Assembly (NCBI GenBank): GCA_964457945.1
Contig: CAYWFX010000001.1
Location: forward strand, 62,001 to 126,000
Reading direction: 5' to 3'
DNA: 64,000 nt
Origin: PHAA01 sp964457945
GTDB taxonomy: Bacteria > Bacillota > Syntrophomonadia > Syntrophomonadales > Syntrophomonadaceae
Shown here: positions 7,661 to 15,079 of the stretch, piece after piece
Position numbering within the stretch: position 1 is the stretch's first letter
Layout of the letters: each line of letters opens with the position of its first letter
Notes under the pieces: model-generated
Seen by the model: only the letters and a program-made list of their open reading frames with translations
What the model was told of the DNA's origin: nothing
The model's database searches: none
Made by a program: the position numbers and the translations under genes

Positions 7661-7867
7661 TTAATTTCCTTTATATTGCGGTTCTTGGAATTCTAACACC
7701 TGCACCCTTTTTTCAAGGTCATTTATAACTGCTTCGGTAGTTTCTAGAGCTTCTTTATAAATCGACACGGTTTCATCGTCCTGGGTTTGGGTAGAATATA
7801 TCCTTAAAGTGCCCTGAACACATTTTAAACCTGCTAAAGTCTGTTTTATTTGTGAAGCTACTGTCAT
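7661..7867 (-). CDS. DUF1657 protein, first gene of the operon
   Basis: A 68-residue mostly helical protein (MTVASQIKQTLAGLKCVQGT, ending VQVLEFQEPQYKGN). Its C-terminal EPQYK tail matches the EEQEPQYKQ end of the distal copy at 4688, showing they are paralogues; both begin MTV. ATG 7867 follows AAAAGGAGG. It heads the operon that continues through 2Duf, spoVAC, spoVAD, spoVAE and another DUF1657. The domain is small and soluble; its function is not known, but it is conserved with SpoVA-2mob genes. Confidence 0.85.
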   Translation of the reverse strand: MTVASQIKQTLAGLKCVQGTLRIYSTQTQDDETVSIYKEALETTEAVINDLEKRVQVLEFQEPQYKGN

Positions 7868-7991
7868 AAAAAATTGCCTCCTTTTCCTGTATTATTCTTG
7901 CTACTATATTAATTTTAATCCGTTTAAAGAAAATGTAATATTTGGTGGTCGGCTACGGTTCTCTTAAGAATTTGTTTTCCTGTGGCATAAG

Positions 7992-8033
7992 AAAAGCCCA
8001 CAAATCTTTAATAACAAAGAATTATGGGCTTAT
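7992..8033 (-). terminator. Terminator of the 8119-8499 gene
   Basis: AAGCCCA (7994-8000) pairs with TGGGCTT (8025-8031); the inner part adds weaker pairing (CAAATCTTT with AAAGAATTA). On the minus strand the stem is followed by TTCTTATG. It sits about 85 bases past the stop of the minus-strand gene and separates it from the spoVA operon. Confidence 0.6.
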
Positions 8034-8118
8034 GTTATAAGGTTTTTGCGAATGTACTTTTGTGGAATTAGAAATGTGCCTTGATGTTTCGGGAGCCAGG
8101 GTCTTCAAGTGGTTCTGC

Positions 8119-8499
8119 TTAACTATTTGCCCCCGGGGCTATTTTCTGTTTTTTCTCCAAATCAAGGTGATCCCAGTTGCTGTTAAGAAGACTATACAGC
8201 GGTTTTCCTTCAATATTATCTTCAAAGGTAACGTGGAGGTTTTCACTTTCACCATAAAAGCGAGCTGTATGGGAAGATAAGACTTCTACTTCGAAAGCAT
8301 TGAACTGACCTTTTCTACCTAAATCAAATGATTTGCCTCCAGGAATTTTGATTTTATCCATGTCTAAAAGTCCCCTTTTCATTAGGTATTCCACAAAAAT
8401 AATAAAACATGCTGTTCCAATATCATTAAATATTATTTTGGTCTGCCTTTCAAATTGACTCAAGTCCGCACAATTCAAAATCCTATGGCTAATTATCAT
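8119..8499 (-). CDS. Small beta-rich protein, FNAFEV family copy 2
   Basis: 126 residues, paralogous to the 3986-4327 product through GQFNAFEVEVLSSHTARFY, and with a similar N-terminal beta pattern (TKIIFNDIGTACFIIFVEYL). The C-terminal 40 residues are polar and unrelated to the paralogue. The start is uncertain: ATG 8499 overlaps closely with GGGTGA, while ATG 8361 has AAGGGG ten bases before it but would remove half of the conserved region. The long form is kept because it aligns in length with copy 1. Function unknown; both copies flank the spoVA operon. Confidence 0.55.
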   Translation of the reverse strand: MIISHRILNCADLSQFERQTKIIFNDIGTACFIIFVEYLMKRGLLDMDKIKIPGGKSFDLGRKGQFNAFEVEVLSSHTARFYGESENLHVTFEDNIEGKPLYSLLNSNWDHLDLEKKQKIAPGANS

Positions 8500-8564
8500 T
8501 CACCCTGTATGTTGGTTGTATGATCTTCCATTACCCGGGGAAACTAATTCCGAGGTGATTTGAG

Positions 8565-8762
8565 ATGCCCAGAAATGATGGAAATAAGAGTCAAAAAGAA
8601 GATATCGAAAAGATGGAATTAACCTTGAAAAACATCCGGAAAAATGAAAAGTTCTTAGCGGAAAATGCGAGAGAACTCACTCCACATCAGGTCAAAGATG
8701 TAAAAGAACATTTGTCATCTAAGAAAAAGTTTCTTGAAGAGACCGAGGGTACAATTCAATAA
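8565..8762 (+). CDS. Small helical protein, possibly Tlp-like spore protein
   Basis: 65 residues, lysine/glutamate rich and predicted to be two coiled helices (EKMELTLKNIRKNEKFLAEN, then VKDVKEHLSSKKKFLEE). ATG 8565 follows CGAGGTGATTTGAG. Spacing of the 'N-i-e...' helix resembles the small acid-soluble spore protein Tlp, but the Tlp opening 'PDDRSDN' is missing, so this is only a suggestion. It is transcribed away from the spoVA group, just upstream of another small gene. Confidence 0.55.
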   Translation: MPRNDGNKSQKEDIEKMELTLKNIRKNEKFLAENARELTPHQVKDVKEHLSSKKKFLEETEGTIQ

Positions 8763-8953
8763 TAGAAACCTGATATTCCAAATGTCGTACTATCACCTAT
8801 TTTGGCAATTGAAAACCATATCCGGTTGTGCTGGAGTTTCTTACATGACTAGCTAAATTGGTGGAAAACGAGAAAGATAATAACAGATCAATGGACACTT
8901 AAAAAATTTCTCAGGGGGCATGATAAATATATCTTAGAGTGAGGAGGCTGAAA

Positions 8954-9118
8954 ATGAAATCACCTAGCTTAAAAGTTCAGTGTAGCGTAGACAATTGTCA
9001 GTATAACAAAAGCCAAGCCTGTTATGCTTCACAGCTGATGGTTACAGCGATGGGAGACGGAGTGGCAAAAAATGCCGATGGAACCTGTTGTAGTACCTTT
9101 GAACAGCGATCAGAGTGA
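8954..9118 (+). CDS. DUF1540 cysteine-rich protein
   Basis: A 54-residue protein beginning MKSPSLKVQCSVDNCQYN with further cysteines in ACYASQL and GTCCSTF. The pattern C-x4-C-x(n)-C-x-A-x2-L ... C-x-TF is the DUF1540 domain, a small, probably metal-binding unit frequent in clostridia. ATG 8954 is behind GTGAGGAGGCTGAAA, an excellent ribosome site. It ends before the long hairpin at 9166. Function unknown. Confidence 0.85.
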   Translation: MKSPSLKVQCSVDNCQYNKSQACYASQLMVTAMGDGVAKNADGTCCSTFEQRSE

Positions 9119-9165
9119 AATGTGATTGACAGGCAGTCATAGCTTATTTGCCCAACTGTAGTTTC

Positions 9166-9210
9166 GATATAAAAGAAGCCTTCTGAATCTAGAAGGTTTT
9201 CTTTTATATC
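9166..9210. terminator. Strong bidirectional terminator
   Basis: GATATAAAAGAA-x-CCTTCT (9166-9184) pairs with AGAAGG-xx-TTCTTTTATATC (about 9191-9210), a stem of about 18 bp with a 6-base loop and T-rich flanks on both strands. It lies between the convergent DUF1540 gene (+) and the 9274-10599 gene (-) and can serve both. Confidence 0.85.
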
Positions 9211-9273
9211 AGACTATACCGGTAAAATCCCATACCTCCAAAAAAAACCAAGCATTGCCGGCTGAAAACAAAA

Positions 9274-10599
9274 CTAATTGGATGGCCATTGACCCATTTC
9301 AATTAACATATTTTTCATCAAATCAAGATGATCAGTAATAAAGGCGCACACATCAACTATTCGCTTGTCGGGAGCAGCGGTTGGATCGAATTCTGTTGCT
9401 GTCGATAAGGCATATATTAACCGGATATTAGCATCTTTTAAGAGCGCCCGCTTTTGTTTATTACTGTAGCTGCGCTTAAAGTACTGATCGCATAGACCGG
9501 CGTAATTAAGCATATTTGCAGCAAGCAATGCAAGAGTTACACTAGGTATTCGGTCTTTAATCATTTGATCTAAGTTATCTGCAAAATCTTCTGGAGGATC
9601 AGGCTGCAAAACATAATATTCCCAGTATTGATCTACCGCATCAAGAAATGCGGCATCTATCATATTGGCACTTTCTTTTACTCCATATTTAGGCAATTTA
9701 GGTATTACTTCTTTAATTGCCAAGGTATAAGCCTGCTCGTTTAGATTGTGACGATATAGTATTTTATCTCCGAGCTGGTCAAGATCTATTTCGTCCAGGT
9801 TAAGTTCTAGAAGCATATATATGGCTTTTTCAAGTTCAAGTTCTATGGTTTTTAACTCAGACAGACCTAAAATATAATCATAACTATCAACAAGCTTTTT
9901 ATTATCTTCAAATAGGTTAATCCTAATGCTTCTATTAATAAGTAGGGCACCGTATCGTTGTCGTTCTTCGCTGCAACACCATATAGTTCGATATGAGAGG
10001 GTATGGTCATTATTGAGAGATAACGTCATATCAACAATATGGTAAGGAACGCCATTCTCTACTATAAGTTTGAAAAAGATAATTACATCCTTTATTTTTT
10101 GCCCTGGTTGAAAATTGTAATCAGATATAATATCCATATAAAGCCTATTATTAGCTTGAACCGAGAATTCAAACGCATCTTGCCCAGTCTTGTTATATTT
10201 AGATTTTAGCGTTTTAGAAACCTTAGGCATTACTATTTCAATACCAGATTCTTGATCAATTTGGTTCTGCAATTGTCTTGCAAAGGCTGGATCTGTTGCA
10301 ACTTTATTGGCAATATCTATTACACAAGCTCTAATCTGATCGCCTATTTTAGACGGGCTAGTTTCGATTATAGTCCGAAACGCCTTTTGGCTAATCCAAT
10401 AGTTTTTCTCGCTATCTGGCAGAAGCCTATAATCTGAATCATCTACATATTTAGATAGACAATGTTTTTCCAAGTCATTTAGCCAAGCTAAATAGGAATA
10501 CCCGAATTCATCCAGGTCTAAACGATTATACAGATCTCTGGTTGTTTCTATCGGTTCAGGGAAATACTGTTTCATTAAATGTTCTGGTGTTATTATCAT
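9274..10599 (-). CDS. Uncharacterised 441-residue protein
   Basis: The family was not recognised. The protein is soluble, acidic and mostly helical, with no signal peptide, membrane segment, cysteine cluster or nucleotide motif. Two parts can be seen: an N-terminal region (to about 260) with mixed strands (LYMDIISDYNFQPGQ, TLSYRTIWCCSEERQRYGAL) and a helical C-terminal region (LELNLDEIDLDQLGDKILYR; LALLAANMLNYAGLCD). ATG 10599 follows ATGGAGGTTTTGCA. It begins 52 bases after the DUF815 ATPase gene ends, in the same direction, so the two are likely one operon and may act together. Confidence 0.7.
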   Translation of the reverse strand: MIITPEHLMKQYFPEPIETTRDLYNRLDLDEFGYSYLAWLNDLEKHCLSKYVDDSDYRLLPDSEKNYWISQKAFRTIIETSPSKIGDQIRACVIDIANKVATDPAFARQLQNQIDQESGIEIVMPKVSKTLKSKYNKTGQDAFEFSVQANNRLYMDIISDYNFQPGQKIKDVIIFFKLIVENGVPYHIVDMTLSLNNDHTLSYRTIWCCSEERQRYGALLINRSIRINLFEDNKKLVDSYDYILGLSELKTIELELEKAIYMLLELNLDEIDLDQLGDKILYRHNLNEQAYTLAIKEVIPKLPKYGVKESANMIDAAFLDAVDQYWEYYVLQPDPPEDFADNLDQMIKDRIPSVTLALLAANMLNYAGLCDQYFKRSYSNKQKRALLKDANIRLIYALSTATEFDPTAAPDKRIVDVCAFITDHLDLMKNMLIEMGQWPSN

Positions 10600-10651
10600 T
10601 GCAAAACCTCCATTCTAAGTAATTATCGTTAATAGGCAGATAATATGTCAA

Positions 10652-11944
10652 CTAGGGTTGTGCTGCCAGGTGGGTAATGAATTGCTGAGCAGTTCTGCCT
10701 GAACGACCATTATGGCCTATTTCCCACTGAATTGCCTGTCTGCGAAGTTCTTCGATGGGTATTAAGATATCCCGTTTTTTAGCGAGATCTTCTACAATGT
10801 CCAAGTATTGATCTTGATTGGGTGAATAGTAGCTGATGCTAATACCGAAACGGTCGGCAAAGGACAGTTTTTCCTGATGCGTATCAGAAATGTGTACTTC
10901 TTCATTCGAATGTTGACGATCACTCCAATTTTCTTTGATCAGATGGCGGCGATTGGAGGTAACATAAATCAACACGTTCTCGGGTCGAGCTTCCAAGCTT
11001 CCTTCCAGGCTGGCTTTGATATATTTGTAATCCACTTCAAAATCTTCAAAGGATAGGTCGTCGATAAAGAGAATAAACCGATGTCCACGGTTGCGGAGGG
11101 ACTGGATAACCAATTTGTAATCGCCCAGTTGCATTTTGGAGAGCTCTACCATGCGCAGACCGTCTTCGGCAAACTTGTTTAACAGGGCTTTGACAGAAGA
11201 GGATTTACCGGTTCCTTTTTCACCGTACAGAAGAACATTGTTGGCCTCTTTGCCGGCAACAAAGGTTCTGGTATTGTTAATCAGCAACTCTTTTTGATGT
11301 TCATAGCCGACCAGATCATCAAAGCTGATCGGATCGGGTTGATCAATGCCAATCAGGCCATTGTCCCAGCGAAAGGCAGCATAACGAGCCATTTGACCAC
11401 AGGCATGCTGATGATAAAAAGCAATTAAGGCAGAACGCTTTTCTTCAAGACTCAGGTTGCCAATACATACCTCACCCAGATCATTGATCTGCTGCTGATA
11501 CCGAAGCTGATATTTTGAAGCTTTCCTAGGAAGAATAATATTGCTCCATGGCAGGCTGGCTGTTGGTACAATTCTTTGCTGGATTTCAGCCCAATCCAGA
11601 TTGTAAAGAGTCAGGAGAATCTCCAGGTCATGTGACGCGAGTTTTAACAAGTTTTCATTGAGTGAGGAACTTTGCTGCTCACAGGCCAGACTGAAAATAT
11701 TTTCATCTTCAACAATGAGCTGCAGGAGATAATTTTTCCAAATATCTCCGCTGATATGTTTGGCCTGCGCAGCTTGGAGAAGCCGATAATAAAAGTCAAA
11801 ATAAACCTGCTCGGATGCGGTCATTGGTAGAGCGTTATTACTGGCTAGTTGATTCAACAAGATCTGCAAGTGCTCGATTATAGGATCTTTTAACAGGTCC
11901 CGATATAGAACTAGTCGATGTAGATTTAAGGTTGATAGCTGCAT
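10652..11944 (-). CDS. DUF815 AAA+ ATPase
   Basis: 430 residues. The N-terminal half (1-200) is helical; the C-terminal half is a DUF815-type AAA+ module with Walker A GEKGTGKSS at 241-249, Walker B FILFIDDL at about 290-297, a sensor-like IYVTSNRRHLIKENW and a closing arginine-rich segment GRSGRTAQQFITHL. DUF815 ATPases are widespread, cytosolic and unassigned. ATG 11944 follows GGAGGAAAAAA. It leads the two-gene unit with the unknown protein at 9274. Its upstream region contains the wreck of an oxidoreductase gene, whose residual frame still overlaps its first codons. Confidence 0.9.
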   Translation of the reverse strand: MQLSTLNLHRLVLYRDLLKDPIIEHLQILLNQLASNNALPMTASEQVYFDFYYRLLQAAQAKHISGDIWKNYLLQLIVEDENIFSLACEQQSSSLNENLLKLASHDLEILLTLYNLDWAEIQQRIVPTASLPWSNIILPRKASKYQLRYQQQINDLGEVCIGNLSLEEKRSALIAFYHQHACGQMARYAAFRWDNGLIGIDQPDPISFDDLVGYEHQKELLINNTRTFVAGKEANNVLLYGEKGTGKSSSVKALLNKFAEDGLRMVELSKMQLGDYKLVIQSLRNRGHRFILFIDDLSFEDFEVDYKYIKASLEGSLEARPENVLIYVTSNRRHLIKENWSDRQHSNEEVHISDTHQEKLSFADRFGISISYYSPNQDQYLDIVEDLAKKRDILIPIEELRRQAIQWEIGHNGRSGRTAQQFITHLAAQP

Positions 11945-12099
11945 TTTTTTCCTCCGATTGAACCAAAGTACAACTTATCATATCGTACCGGGGTTTTGAA
12001 ATATATGAATATAAAACTATCCACGTCATTGTCCAGCAGGCACTCTCGAAGAACACCTTGCCCGATCATACCTGTCGCCCCAAAGAGGATTACCTTCAT
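11926..12099 (-). pseudogene. Truncated NAD(P)-binding oxidoreductase (SDR-like) N-terminus
   Basis: ATG 12099 behind GGAGAAACGGT opens MKVILFGATGMIGQGVLREC, a textbook Rossmann beta-alpha-beta start with the GxxGxxG dinucleotide loop (GATGMIG). After about 27 residues similarity to atypical short-chain dehydrogenases/NAD-epimerases stops and the frame runs 57 codons into the start of the DUF815 gene. Only the first tenth of a normal 220-residue protein remains, so this is the left-over of a deletion whose break lies near 12010-12020. Confidence 0.75.
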
Positions 12100-12419
12100 A
12101 CCGTTTCTCCATTTATCAGTAACGCATTGTCATTTGCAAGATAAGGTAACATTATTTTACCATGTTGTTATTTATCTTAGTATTTTTTGGTGAAACTAAA
12201 TTGGAAATGCTTGTTCTAAATTTGCTTTAAATAAAAACTTTTCCTTTTATAGTGAGTCAACTTATGGAAATATAAGCCATTTATCACCAACTATGTTATT
12301 TTTGTCGCATATTATGCACTGTTGCCAGGCTGCCTTTTTGTTATAATGACTAATAGATAGAATCAACGAGTTGTTCGTTGGTATGAAAGCCCTCAAAGTA
12401 GCAGGAGGATGAATCAATC
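12100..12419 (+). promoter_or_regulatory. Upstream region of the NodB deacetylase gene
   Basis: About 320 bases without a gene. A perfect TATAAT lies at 12342-12347, with TTGCCA 14 bases and CTGTTG 17 bases upstream as imperfect -35 candidates. The deacetylase start lies about 70 bases downstream, so this is the likely promoter; the rest is AT-rich and shows nothing else. Confidence 0.35.
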
Positions 12420-13247
12420 ATGAACCGTTATAATAAGCTCATTTTTCCTCTATTATTTGTAATAATATTGATATCCGGTTTTGCTTTCTTTCTGAGCCAG
12501 CAACGGGAAAGGGAATTTGAACCTCCCCCACCCTCAGTACCCAATGTTGAAAACATTAGTAATGTGGTAAATATCGAGCCACCACCCATAGAATATACCG
12601 GAACATCTATTCCCGTACTGATGTATCATGAAATAGGCACTGGCCCCAACAGTCTTTATGTACCGATAGAAAAATTCCGCGCCCAGATGAATTATTTATA
12701 CAACAGCGGTTATCATACCGTTACTATGGCCAATGCCCAGGAAATGCTTGTCAACGAAAAGATTCCTGCCAAAACTGTGGCTTTAACCTTTGACGATGGA
12801 TATAATTCTGTTTATACTCGGGCTTTGCCTATTATGCAGGAGTTCGGCTTCACCGGCACCGTGTATGTATGCACCGATTTTTCAGGTAGAGACAATTACC
12901 TAACCTGGGAGGAAATGAAAACCTTACAGACCGCAGGTATTGAAATTGGCAGTCATACCAAGAATCATATAGATTTGCAAACGGCCAGCACTGAGCGTCA
13001 GACCAATGAAATCTTTGGCTCCAAGCAAGCATTGGAAGAAATTTTGGGTGTGCCGGTTAGATCGTTCTGTTACCCCACCGGCACCTACAATGAAACCACG
13101 CCTCAATTGGTAAAAGTGGCTGGCTACACTTCCGCAGTTACGGTTGCCAATGGTCAGGCCACCTCTAAAAACAATTATTATCTGATCCCCCGAGTAAGAG
13201 TCCCCGGTTGGTCCAGTCTGGAGCAGTTTTCTAATAGCTTCAGGTAA
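12420..13247 (+). CDS. Membrane-anchored NodB-family polysaccharide deacetylase
   Basis: 275 residues. An N-terminal uncleaved anchor or signal (LIFPLLFVIILISGFAFFL, about 7-26) and a proline-rich linker precede the NodB domain (about 65-270). Motif 1 TFDDGYN (catalytic Asp and metal Asp), motif 2 SHTKNH (metal histidines, S-H-x3-H) and motif 3 RSFCYPTGTYNE are present, so the metal-dependent deacetylase site is complete. Likely substrate is N-acetylglucosamine-containing peptidoglycan or another envelope glycan, acting outside the membrane. Start ATG 12420 behind AGCAGGAGGATG. It stands alone or with the small gene at 13328. Confidence 0.93.
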   Translation: MNRYNKLIFPLLFVIILISGFAFFLSQQREREFEPPPPSVPNVENISNVVNIEPPPIEYTGTSIPVLMYHEIGTGPNSLYVPIEKFRAQMNYLYNSGYHTVTMANAQEMLVNEKIPAKTVALTFDDGYNSVYTRALPIMQEFGFTGTVYVCTDFSGRDNYLTWEEMKTLQTAGIEIGSHTKNHIDLQTASTERQTNEIFGSKQALEEILGVPVRSFCYPTGTYNETTPQLVKVAGYTSAVTVANGQATSKNNYYLIPRVRVPGWSSLEQFSNSFR

Positions 13248-13327
13248 AGACTACCTAAGGGTTGGAGGCTGCGTTGTAATATAGCAGTAGAAATATGCAA
13301 AGAGATTTTAAGGAATGGTGAAGATAG

Positions 13328-13846
13328 ATGAGTATATTCGGTCAAGTGTTTAAAGGGACTGTAGGTTTATGCGCCAATGGATTAGAGTATGTAATTACTA
13401 AATCTGCCCATGGCATTTTGAATAAATACGGAGAGAATGAATTTGTTCAAACTGCATCAGAGATTGGATCAAGCACGGTACGAGTAACGGAAAGCACAGT
13501 TAAAACACTTACCGATGTAGTAGATGGGGGTATTGATGCTGGTGTTGGATATCTAGCCAAAGATGAAGTAAAGGTAAATAATGGCTTGAAACGATCCAAA
13601 ATTGCAGGTAAAGAGTTGGTGGTCGGCGTCGAAAAAGGACTTGTATATACTTTTGAAGCAGGTGCTAAAACCACTACCAGTGCTGTACAAGCCGGAAAAT
13701 ACTATATCAAAGGGGATAAAAATATGGCCCACCAAGAATTAGGAAAAACAAAAGCCTACGCAAAGAACTTTGGTAAAGTTGTGGTAGTAGGCTTACTGGC
13801 GTTTGGTCCAATAGACAATGGTGATAAAGATAAGATAGATGAATAA
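13328..13846 (+). CDS. Uncharacterised 172-residue protein
   Basis: Not recognised. The sequence is rich in Gly, Val, Thr and Lys with amphipathic stretches (MSIFGQVFKGTVGLCANGLE, VDGGIDAGVGYLAKDE, GKVVVVGLLAFGP near the end) and could be a small membrane-associated or aggregation-prone protein. No signal peptide or catalytic motif. ATG 13328 follows GGAATGGTGAAGATAG, an acceptable ribosome site. It lies 80 bases after the deacetylase gene in the same direction and before a GC-rich hairpin, so cotranscription is plausible. Confidence 0.6.
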   Translation: MSIFGQVFKGTVGLCANGLEYVITKSAHGILNKYGENEFVQTASEIGSSTVRVTESTVKTLTDVVDGGIDAGVGYLAKDEVKVNNGLKRSKIAGKELVVGVEKGLVYTFEAGAKTTTSAVQAGKYYIKGDKNMAHQELGKTKAYAKNFGKVVVVGLLAFGPIDNGDKDKIDE

Positions 13847-13928
13847 CTGATTAATGTGCCATATCTGCGGGTGTATCCCGAACTTTGTGTAAAGTCCAAA
13901 TTGATGTAGAATAAGGCGGTATTTTTTT

Positions 13929-13963
13929 AGGGGCAGACGGCCGAAATAGCCAGGCTGCCCCCT
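13929..13963. terminator. GC-rich hairpin between convergent genes
   Basis: AGGGGCAG (13929-13936) pairs with CTGCCCCCT (13955-13963), and an inner GGC/GCC pair closes the loop. A run of seven T precedes it on the + strand and TTAAATTT follows, so terminator activity is likely weak on the + strand. It lies between the 13328 (+) and 14094 (-) genes. Confidence 0.5.
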
Positions 13964-14093
13964 TAAATTTGGATTATACGGTAATGATTTACGTGTCAAT
14001 CCATATAGGTTATGTATTCTTTTGATAATTCCTTTCATGAAAACTTAAAATTCATTAGATTACTTGTTGAATGTGTTCCCTACAATTCGGCAA

Positions 14094-14573
14094 TCATTTG
14101 GAAAGCAAATAATACCGAAAATCGCAATAATCAGCACCTTCCATAATGGTTTGGGTCCGCACTAACTTGAGTTGGGGATTAAAGCCTCTGGCAAAAGGTT
14201 CATCACGACAGCAGGAGAATTCTACGCCGAACTCATCTAATCCCAATTCCCGATATTTCTCATAATAGGGACAGCGGGAAACGTTAAAAAAATAGGTTGT
14301 TGAAGTTTGTTCTAAAACGTCCATTTCCCAAATTCCGCCCTCTCCCCAAGTGGCCACATCATTAACCAATGCATCTATCCCATTCTGTCCCTCGGTCATC
14401 ATATTTTGACCACGCTGAAATGCTTCTTGCTGATTGGTTTCCTTTAATATGGCCATAGCTTCGTCCCTGCCGATTCTTTGTGACACTGCTTTTATCACCG
14501 GGGCAATAGCTAAAGCCTCAATAGCTCTTTTTTCTATCCTGTTAAGTTCTTTGTTCTCTAAGTGCTTTTTCAT
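14094..14573 (-). CDS. L-2-amino-thiazoline-4-carboxylate hydrolase-like protein
   Basis: 159 residues. The C-terminal half carries the family pattern RCPYYEKYRELGLDEFG...CCRDEPFARGFNP...TIMEGADYCDFRYY, with conserved cysteines and the D-E and C-D-F elements seen in ATC hydrolases (PF14196-type). The family is named for hydrolysis of 2-aminothiazoline-4-carboxylate to cysteine precursors in pseudomonads, but most clostridial members are uncharacterised and appear in small-molecule or Fe-S contexts. Start ATG 14573 behind AAGGAGTGGACAAAT; a further upstream ATG lacks spacing. It has an unusually long upstream leader. Confidence 0.8.
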   Translation of the reverse strand: MKKHLENKELNRIEKRAIEALAIAPVIKAVSQRIGRDEAMAILKETNQQEAFQRGQNMMTEGQNGIDALVNDVATWGEGGIWEMDVLEQTSTTYFFNVSRCPYYEKYRELGLDEFGVEFSCCRDEPFARGFNPQLKLVRTQTIMEGADYCDFRYYLLSK

Positions 14574-14890
14574 ATTTGTCCACTCCTTTTTGCACATAAT
14601 CGGAATAGGGAGGGGCCTCCTCCCTCCTATATCACCGGAAATACGGATTACGCACCACGGTGGTTCGGTTGATTATTCTGGTCTGTGTAAAACCAGCCGA
14701 CTTTTCAGTTAGTTTGGTTCAGTACACAATTTGATCACCAACAAAGGTAAACGGCTACACTTGAGTGCCGGTCTAATGAGCACTTTCTAAAATGCCTTCT
14801 TGCTCTCTCTTACCGTTTGGGCCTTCAGAGACACCATAACATAGGACACTTTCCCAATTAATAGTAATTTGCTTTTTCCACTTCCAGTAT
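14574..14890 (-). promoter_or_regulatory. Long, possibly structured leader upstream of the hydrolase gene
   Basis: About 300 bases free of a convincing gene. On the minus strand a TGATATACT extended -10 lies at about 14886-14894, giving a transcript with a long 5' leader. Near the gene, AGGGAGG-AGGCC-CCTCCCT (about 14606-14624) makes a very stable hairpin without a T tract, and CTGGTTTT...CCAG lies upstream. A short ATG frame of 40 codons without ribosome site also lies there. No riboswitch class was recognised. Confidence 0.3.
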
Positions 14891-15079
14891 ATCATTTTTT
14901 GGGAATTAATCGAGGGGTAGTACAAAAAACGAAGGTAAAAATAGCCTTTTCACAAAACATTGTCTGTTATTTTACATACACCCCATAAATTCATTTACTC
15001 TTTTCGTATTAATATTAAATATCTATTACAGTTTATTTTTTTGCTTATTATTAATAATTCACATGTAAGGAATAGAATA

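Noticed and set aside
11838..12056. 72-codon minus-strand frame over the DUF815 start
   Set aside because: Different frame from both DUF815 and the truncated oxidoreductase; no supporting signal.
13793..14038. 81-codon minus-strand frame
   Set aside because: Covers the GC-rich hairpin and the end of the opposite gene, has no ribosome site and no recognisable pattern.
14574..14890. T-box or known riboswitch in the leader
   Set aside because: The CCACCGTGGTGCG stretch was compared with the T-box GGTGG-ACCGCG element and does not match; no other class consensus was found.
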